DNA of 63,374 nucleotides from NCBI RefSeq assembly GCF_021502675.1, contig NZ_JAKFHA010000040.1, forward strand, positions 12,558 to 75,931. The letters are read 5' to 3'. A model generated the notes under the pieces. The model did not search any database, was not told where the DNA came from, and worked only from the letters and a program-made list of their open reading frames with translations. Of this stretch, positions 59,413 through 63,374 are shown piece after piece. Both the position numbers and the translations under genes were made by a program. The stretch comes from Yinghuangia soli. Its GTDB lineage: Bacteria; Actinomycetota; Actinomycetes; Streptomycetales; Streptomycetaceae. How positions within the stretch are numbered: the stretch's first letter is position 1; each line of letters opens with the position of its first letter.

Positions 59413-61035
59413 TCAGCGGCGGCGTTTGGCGGTGCCGAAGAGGTTGCGGGTGATTTCGCGGACGGCGGTGTTGAGCATGCCCTTCACCGCGGAGTTCTTG
59501 AGCACCGTCTCGACGACCGTCGGTTCCGGCTTCGGCTGCCGCGCGGGCGGACGCTGGGCCTTCGCCTCGGCCTTCGCCTGGGCCTCGGCGTCCGCCTGGG
59601 CCTGGGCCTGGGCGGCTTCCGCGGCGGCGGTCTCGGCGGCGGCCGTCTGGGCGGCGGTGAGCTTCTCGTAGGCGGACTCGCGGTCGACCGCGGTGCCGTA
59701 GCGGCCCAGCAACGGGGAGGCGTTGACGACGGCCTGCAGCGCCGCCGGGTCGATCTGGGCCATCAGGGACTCGGGCGCGCGCAGCCGGGTCCAGGCCACC
59801 GGGGTCGGGGCGCCCTTCTCGGACAGGACCGTGACGGCCGCCTCGCCGGTGCCCATCTGGGTCAGCACCTCGGCCAGGTCGTACGAGGAGTTCGGGAAGG
59901 TCGAGACGGTCGCCTTGAGCGCCTTGGCGTCCTCGGGGGTGAAGGCGCGCAGTGCGTGCTGGACGCGGTTGCCGAGTTGGGCGAGCACGTCGCCGGGGAC
60001 GTCCTTGGGGGTCTGGGTGACGAAGAAGATGCCGACGCCCTTGGACCGGATCAGCCGCACGGTCTGGGTGATGGCGGTGAGGAACGCCTTGGACGCGCCG
60101 GTGAACAGCAGGTGCGCCTCGTCGAAGAAGAACACCAGCTTGGGCCGGTCCAGGTCGCCGACCTCGGGCAGGTCCGCGAACAGGTCGGCGAGCAGCCACA
60201 TGAGGAACGTGGAGAACAGCTGCGGCTTGTCCTGCACGGCCGGGAGTTCGAGGACCGAGACGAGGCCGCGGCCGTCCGCCGCGGTGCGCATCAGCTCGGT
60301 CGTGTCGAACTCGGGCTCGCCGAAGAAGACGTCGCCGCCGCTGTTCTCCAGCGTGATCAGCGAGCGCAGGATGACGCCCGCGGTGGCGGAGGAGAGGCCG
60401 CCGATGTTCTTCAGCTCCTCCTTGCCCTCGTCGGAGGTGAGGAACTGGATGACCGCGCGCAGGTCCTTCAGGTCCAGGAGTTCGAGGCCGCGCTGGTCGG
60501 CGAAGTGGAAGACCAGGCCGAGCGAGGACTCCTGGGTCTCGTTCAGGTCGAGGATCTTGGCGAGCAGGGTGGGGCCGAACGCGGTGATGGTGGCGCGGAT
60601 CGGGATGCCCGGGCCGAGGCCGCCCAGCGAGTAGAACTCGCACGGGTAGCCCTTCGGCTGCCAGTCCTGGCCGACGTCCTTCGCCCGCGAGGCGACCTTG
60701 TCGTTGGCCTCGCCGGGCTGCGAGATGCCCGACACATCGCCCTTGATGTCGGCGAGGAACACCGGCACGCCCTGCGCGGAGAGCTGCTCGGCGATCAGCT
60801 GCAGGGTCTTGGTCTTGCCGGTGCCGGTCGCGCCGGCCACCAGGCCGTGCCGGTTGAGCATGCCGAGCGGGATGCGGATCTGCGCATCGGGGTGTCCGGT
60901 GCCGTCCACGACGAGGGCGCCGAGGTCGAGAGCGGGGCCGGTGAAGGCGTATCCCGCGGCGATCGCGGCGACGACGTCGTCCGTGCCGCCGCTTTTTGCG
61001 CCCGTCTTGCCGTCGGTGCCGCCCTGGGCCGCCAT
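59413..61035 (-). CDS. HerA-like ATPase (DUF853, YjgR type)
   Basis: This 540-residue ATPase of the HerA/FtsK superfamily has Walker A GATGTGKTK (68-76), Walker B KLVFFFDEAHLL and a VTQTPKDVP segment near residue 345. A long Ala/Gln/Glu coiled-coil-like stretch (about 455-500) precedes a basic C-terminus. DUF853 proteins are conserved in Streptomyces and E. coli (YjgR) with no settled function. The GGAGGAG site precedes ATG 61035. It is divergent from the VapB-like gene and appears to be a core-genome anchor beside the solenoid/MoxR region. Confidence 0.9.
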   Translation of the reverse strand: MAAQGGTDGKTGAKSGGTDDVVAAIAAGYAFTGPALDLGALVVDGTGHPDAQIRIPLGMLNRHGLVAGATGTGKTKTLQLIAEQLSAQGVPVFLADIKGDVSGISQPGEANDKVASRAKDVGQDWQPKGYPCEFYSLGGLGPGIPIRATITAFGPTLLAKILDLNETQESSLGLVFHFADQRGLELLDLKDLRAVIQFLTSDEGKEELKNIGGLSSATAGVILRSLITLENSGGDVFFGEPEFDTTELMRTAADGRGLVSVLELPAVQDKPQLFSTFLMWLLADLFADLPEVGDLDRPKLVFFFDEAHLLFTGASKAFLTAITQTVRLIRSKGVGIFFVTQTPKDVPGDVLAQLGNRVQHALRAFTPEDAKALKATVSTFPNSSYDLAEVLTQMGTGEAAVTVLSEKGAPTPVAWTRLRAPESLMAQIDPAALQAVVNASPLLGRYGTAVDRESAYEKLTAAQTAAAETAAAEAAQAQAQADAEAQAKAEAKAQRPPARQPKPEPTVVETVLKNSAVKGMLNTAVREITRNLFGTAKRRR

Positions 61036-61186
61036 GGTTCTCCTCCAGCGTCGCCAGCCATTCGTACCATTGGGAGAGAAATATCCCATTTGTTCATTCA
61101 CTTGGGGCACACGACGCGCCCGTCCGAGACGAGGAAGAGGCCATGGCGGGGACCGCAGGAAGCCGGGCCCCGGTAGGCTGACCCCT

Positions 61187-61483
61187 GTGATCTTCAAGCG
61201 GATCGGTGACGGCAAGCCGTACCCGGACCACGGGAGGTCGGGTGCCCGCCAGTGGGCCGACATCGCCCCGCGGCCGGTGCGTCTGGACCAGCTCATCACG
61301 ACCAAACGCCAGCTCGACCTGGACACGCTCCTGGCCGAGGACTCGACTTTCTACGGCGACCTGTTCGCGCATGTCGTGAAGTGGCAGGGCGACCTCTATT
61401 TGGAGGACGGGCTGCACCGGGCGGTCCGGGCCGCCCTGCAACAGCGCCAGGTGCTGCACGCCCGCGTGCTCGATCTGGGCTGA
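61187..61483 (+). CDS. Small VapB-like/ParB-like conserved actinomycete protein
   Basis: This 98-residue protein starts with a GTG: VIFKRIGDGKPYPDHG, then RPVRLDQLITTKRQLDLDTLL and YLEDGLHRAVRAALQQRQ. It is highly conserved among Streptomyces, where it is often labelled a VapB-type antitoxin. The DG-x-HR element recalls ParB-like nuclease folds. No toxin gene is adjacent, so the antitoxin label is doubtful. Confidence 0.8.
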   Translation: MIFKRIGDGKPYPDHGRSGARQWADIAPRPVRLDQLITTKRQLDLDTLLAEDSTFYGDLFAHVVKWQGDLYLEDGLHRAVRAALQQRQVLHARVLDLG

Positions 61484-61728
61484 CACCGGGCCGACGCAGC
61501 GCCGGCCGGGCCTCCGGCACGTCCCGCGGACCGGCCCGGCGCCACCCGTCCGGGCTCGCCCGGACGGCGCAGCACAGGCGGGTCGGACCGGACGCGTCCC
61601 CGCGCGGATTCGCGCAGGTCGGCATTAGTCTCGGCAGCACGGCGACCGGGACCGATGCCGGGTTCCGGTGCGCGCAGACCGCCCTGTCCACACGTGGCCG
61701 GGGGTGCGAGGAGGATGGGGGCGCGTCG

Positions 61729-62382
61729 ATGAGCATGCTCACTCCCCGCGGCATGCGGGGGCAGTACAAGATCACCGGCAAGCTGTACCCGCGGATGACC
61801 CGGCGGCGGCGGAAGTGGCCGATCGTGGTCGCCTGCCTGGTCGCCCTCGCGGTGCTCAGCACCGGGGCGTGGGCGGTGTACCACTTCACCGCGGACGACA
61901 AGAACACCACGGCGAGCAAGAACTGCAAGCCGCAGCCGTCCGGTTCCCCCGGCGCCCCCAACACCCAGCCCGTGTCGCAGACCGGCGCGCCCGCGAACCT
62001 GCCCGCGCCCGCGACGATCACGGTCAACGTCTACAACGGCACCGACCGGGCCGGACTCGCCAAGGCGGTCGCCGACGAGCTCAAGAAGCGCGGCTTCGTG
62101 ATCGGCAAGGTCGCCAACGACCCGCTGCGGCAGGCCAACGCCCCCGTCATGGAGGCCGCCGTGCAGTTCCGCGCCGGCGTCCCCGGCAAGACCCCCTCGA
62201 CCGTCGTCGCCGCACACGTGGCCGGCACCCCCGCCCCGCCGGTCGAGGACACCCGCACGGACGCCACCGTCGACCTCGTCCTCGGCGCCGGCTTCCAGGC
62301 CCTGGCCACCCCCGAGGCGGCCGCCGCGGCCCTCGCCCCGCCCCCGCCGCCGTCCCAGGCCCCGCTCCCGGCCGGCTGCTGA
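61729..62382 (+). CDS. LytR_C domain membrane protein
   Basis: This 217-residue protein has a short cytoplasmic N-terminus with a basic RRRRKW just before the only transmembrane helix (about 36-56), a Ser/Pro linker and an extracellular LytR C-terminal domain (about 100-190: ITVNVYNGTDRAGLAKAVADEL, in which VYNGT is the hallmark). The tail is Ala/Pro rich and ends in Cys. LytR_C domains accompany cell-wall polymer ligases but occur alone in actinomycetes. ATG 61729 is chosen by the conserved MLTPRGMRGQYKITG start. The 245-bp gap upstream shows no gene. Confidence 0.85.
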   Translation: MSMLTPRGMRGQYKITGKLYPRMTRRRRKWPIVVACLVALAVLSTGAWAVYHFTADDKNTTASKNCKPQPSGSPGAPNTQPVSQTGAPANLPAPATITVNVYNGTDRAGLAKAVADELKKRGFVIGKVANDPLRQANAPVMEAAVQFRAGVPGKTPSTVVAAHVAGTPAPPVEDTRTDATVDLVLGAGFQALATPEAAAAALAPPPPPSQAPLPAGC

Positions 62383-62460
62383 CCGCCCCCGCACCCCTTC
62401 CGGCCCCGGCCGCCCGCATCAGGGCGACCGGGGCCCGGCATTTCGGGGAAGGAACCCGGT

Positions 62461-62895
62461 ATGGGGTACCGGATCCTCGCCGACGCGGCCATGACCGCGC
62501 ACTTCGCCTTCCTCGCGTACGTCGTCCTCGGCGGCTTCGCCGCCTGGCGGTGGCCCCGCATGCTCTGGCCGCACCTCGCCGCCGCCCTGTGGGGCCTCAT
62601 CGTCATCACCGGCAGCATCGAATGCCCGCTGACCGCCGCCGAGAACTGGGCCCGCGAACGCGCCGGCGAGAACCGCATGGCCACCACCGGCTTCATCGAC
62701 CACTACATCGAGGGCGTCCTCTACCCGGAGCGGTTCACCACGCTCCTGCAACTCCTCGCCGCGGCCTGCGTCCTGGCCTCCTGGACCGTCCCCCTGCACC
62801 GCCGCCGCACCCGGAAAGCCCTCGGACCCCCGAAAACACCGAAACCGGACCGGCCCGCAAGGGACCGACCCGGCTTCGACACTGCAGAGCGGTAG
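62461..62895 (+). CDS. DUF2784 membrane protein
   Basis: This 144-residue protein has three transmembrane helices (about 8-30, 36-56 and 92-112) and the DUF2784 features ADAAMTAHFAFLAYVVLGGF and ECPLTAAENWAR. Function is unknown. It lies 78 bp after the LytR_C gene. Its last codons and stop run into the 3' end of the truncated tRNA-Ser sequence, so the C-terminal tail may have been altered by integration at that site. Confidence 0.85.
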   Translation: MGYRILADAAMTAHFAFLAYVVLGGFAAWRWPRMLWPHLAAALWGLIVITGSIECPLTAAENWARERAGENRMATTGFIDHYIEGVLYPERFTTLLQLLAAACVLASWTVPLHRRRTRKALGPPKTPKPDRPARDRPGFDTAER

Positions 62896-62946
62896 CGGTG
62901 GGATTTGAACCCACGGAGGAGTTGCCCCCTCACACGCTTTCGAGTT
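62890..62946 (-). other. 3' half of a tRNA-Ser (CGA-type anticodon loop): attachment-site scar
   Basis: Read on the minus strand there is an anticodon-loop right half (CTCGAAA), stem GCGTGT, a long variable arm (GAGGGGGCAACTCCTC), a perfect T arm (GTGGG-TTCAAAT-CCCAC) and acceptor strand CGCTACC. The 5' half of the tRNA (GGTAGCG onward, D arm, anticodon 5' stem) is absent. Duplicated 3' tRNA halves are the usual far-end att sites of actinomycete integrative elements. The orientation puts the element at higher coordinates. Confidence 0.75.
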
Positions 62947-63073
62947 CCCCACCCAAGATCATCCGGGCTAGGGCACTCCGTTCACGACCGTCCGCCGCTG
63001 TCCGTCCACCCGTCACGCCAGCGCGTCCACCTACGGCCCGCGCAGGGACGAACGCTCCCGGACGGTCATGAAT

Positions 63074-63092
63074 GAGACGGAAACTGAGACGG
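63074..63092. repeat. Direct repeat, possible integrase arm sites
   Basis: GAGACGG-AAACT-GAGACGG is a 12-bp-spaced direct repeat about 130 bp from the tRNA scar. Short direct repeats near att sites often bind the arm domain of tyrosine integrases. No integrase gene is inside the window. Confidence 0.4.
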
Positions 63093-63139
63093 ACGGACCC
63101 ATGGCCATCGCGGCACCCCACAGGTCCACGCCGCCCAAG

Positions 63140-63249
63140 AGGCTGAAACACAGGGGGACAGGCCCCCGTACCCCCTGTCCCGTCCATCCCTGCAGGTCAG
63201 AACCATGGTGGGACAGGCGGGACAGGGGGACACCCCCGTGTTTCAGCCT
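63140..63249. repeat. Long inverted repeat with GGGACAGG motifs
   Basis: AGGCTGAAACACAGGGGG (63140-63157) is mirrored with one mismatch by CCCCCGTGTTTCAGCCT (63233-63249). Inside are further inverted ACAGGGGG/CCCCCTGT copies and repeats of GGGACAGG. The outer arm ends 1-2 bp before the IS-like sequence. No coding function was seen between 62950 and 63250. Confidence 0.65.
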
Positions 63250-63250
63250 A

Positions 63251-63374
63251 GAGGTTGTCTCGTAACCCGTTCGGCCGTGTCGCGTTGGTTGGGTATGGCG
63301 GTTGTTTCTGCGGCGGATCGTGAACTGGTGCCTGTGTTCACGGGGTTGACGTATGCGCAGTTCCGCGCGTTGGT
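63251..63374 (+). mobile_element. Left end of an IS element (IS5-type), cut by the window edge
   Basis: From GAGGTTGTCTCGTAAC onward the sequence has the look of an IS terminal repeat followed at once by a transposase start. Base use changes abruptly, with many T/A third positions compared with the GC-rich neighbours. The right end lies outside the window. Confidence 0.6.
63277..63374 (+). CDS. Transposase, N-terminal part (truncated by window end)
   Basis: The open frame with GTG at 63277 (or ATG at 63295) reads VSRWLGMAVVSAADRELVPV, then FTGLTYAQFRALV, up to the last base. This resembles the helix-turn-helix N-terminus of IS5-family DDE transposases of Streptomyces. Only about 32 codons are visible, so the family call is provisional. 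Confidence 0.55.
   Translation, partial: MSRWLGMAVVSAADRELVPVFTGLTYAQFRAL

Noticed and set aside
61187-61483. Antitoxin of a VapBC pair
   Set aside because: No PIN-domain toxin gene lies next to it. The protein is a conserved stand-alone actinomycete family.
62890-62975. Complete tRNA-Ser gene
   Set aside because: Only the anticodon-loop-to-acceptor half is present. No GGTAGCG 5' acceptor strand, D arm or 5' anticodon stem is found upstream on the minus strand.
63068-63265. Short open frame across the repeat region near the right end
   Set aside because: It runs through the inverted repeats and into the IS border. The peptide has no resemblance to known proteins.

Overview
The window is a very GC-rich stretch of an actinomycete chromosome, most likely from the Streptomycetales. 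The evidence is strong G/C bias in third codon positions, frequent GTG and TTG starts, two AfsR/SARP-type regulators, an ECF41-type sigma factor, and conserved Streptomyces-type genes near the right end (HerA-like ATPase, small VapB-like protein, LytR_C protein, DUF2784 protein). The species cannot be fixed from sequence alone. No CRISPR array, rRNA or complete tRNA was seen.

Left part (1-24 kb). This is a patchwork of small accessory and regulatory modules. It holds an IclR regulator divergent from a cupin dioxygenase and a P450, a histidine kinase/response regulator pair divergent from an ABC ATPase/FtsX-type permease pair, a PAS-GAF-SpoIIE phosphatase facing a SulP transporter, two fused gene remnants, and an aromatic FAD monooxygenase followed by an unusual VOC/O-methyltransferase fusion. 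It continues with an ECF41 sigma factor operon carrying its partner oxidoreductase and a matching promoter, two methyltransferases, an XRE-cupin and a LysR regulator, a membrane-anchored secreted protein and a proline iminopeptidase.

Middle (24-43 kb). A SARP/NB-ARC/TPR regulator precedes a cyclodipeptide synthase that overlaps a P450. The pair closely resembles the mycobacterial mycocyclosin pair (Rv2275 and CYP121). A divergent LysR/MFS exporter pair and a flavin-type oxidoreductase follow, so this looks like a compact cyclodipeptide locus. Next come XdhC, a streptogramin lyase facing a TetR gene that has its own tiny leader ORF, an Mrr-type nuclease-like membrane protein, a ribbon-helix-helix protein with a repeated operator-like array, a B3/B4 protein divergent from an XRE-cupin regulator, and a TetR/flavodoxin/medium-chain reductase group divergent from a second SARP regulator.

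Right part (46.5-59.4 kb). The most striking region has three translationally coupled, mutually related alpha-solenoid-like proteins (819, 642 and 799 aa). They are followed by a metallopeptidase-VWA protein and a protein with two MoxR-like AAA modules. A fourth relative (621 aa) faces them, and a frameshifted remnant of a fifth lies beside it. All five share the C-terminal signature W-x-V....L(P)..GTLPEL. I interpret this as a MoxR/VWA-driven multi-protein machine, possibly a conflict or stress system, whose recognition subunits have multiplied locally.

The last 3 kb carry core-type genes, then the 3' half of a tRNA-Ser. This is the usual scar of an integrative element and would place an element to the right. 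Integrase-arm-like repeats, a large inverted repeat and the start of an IS run off the window.
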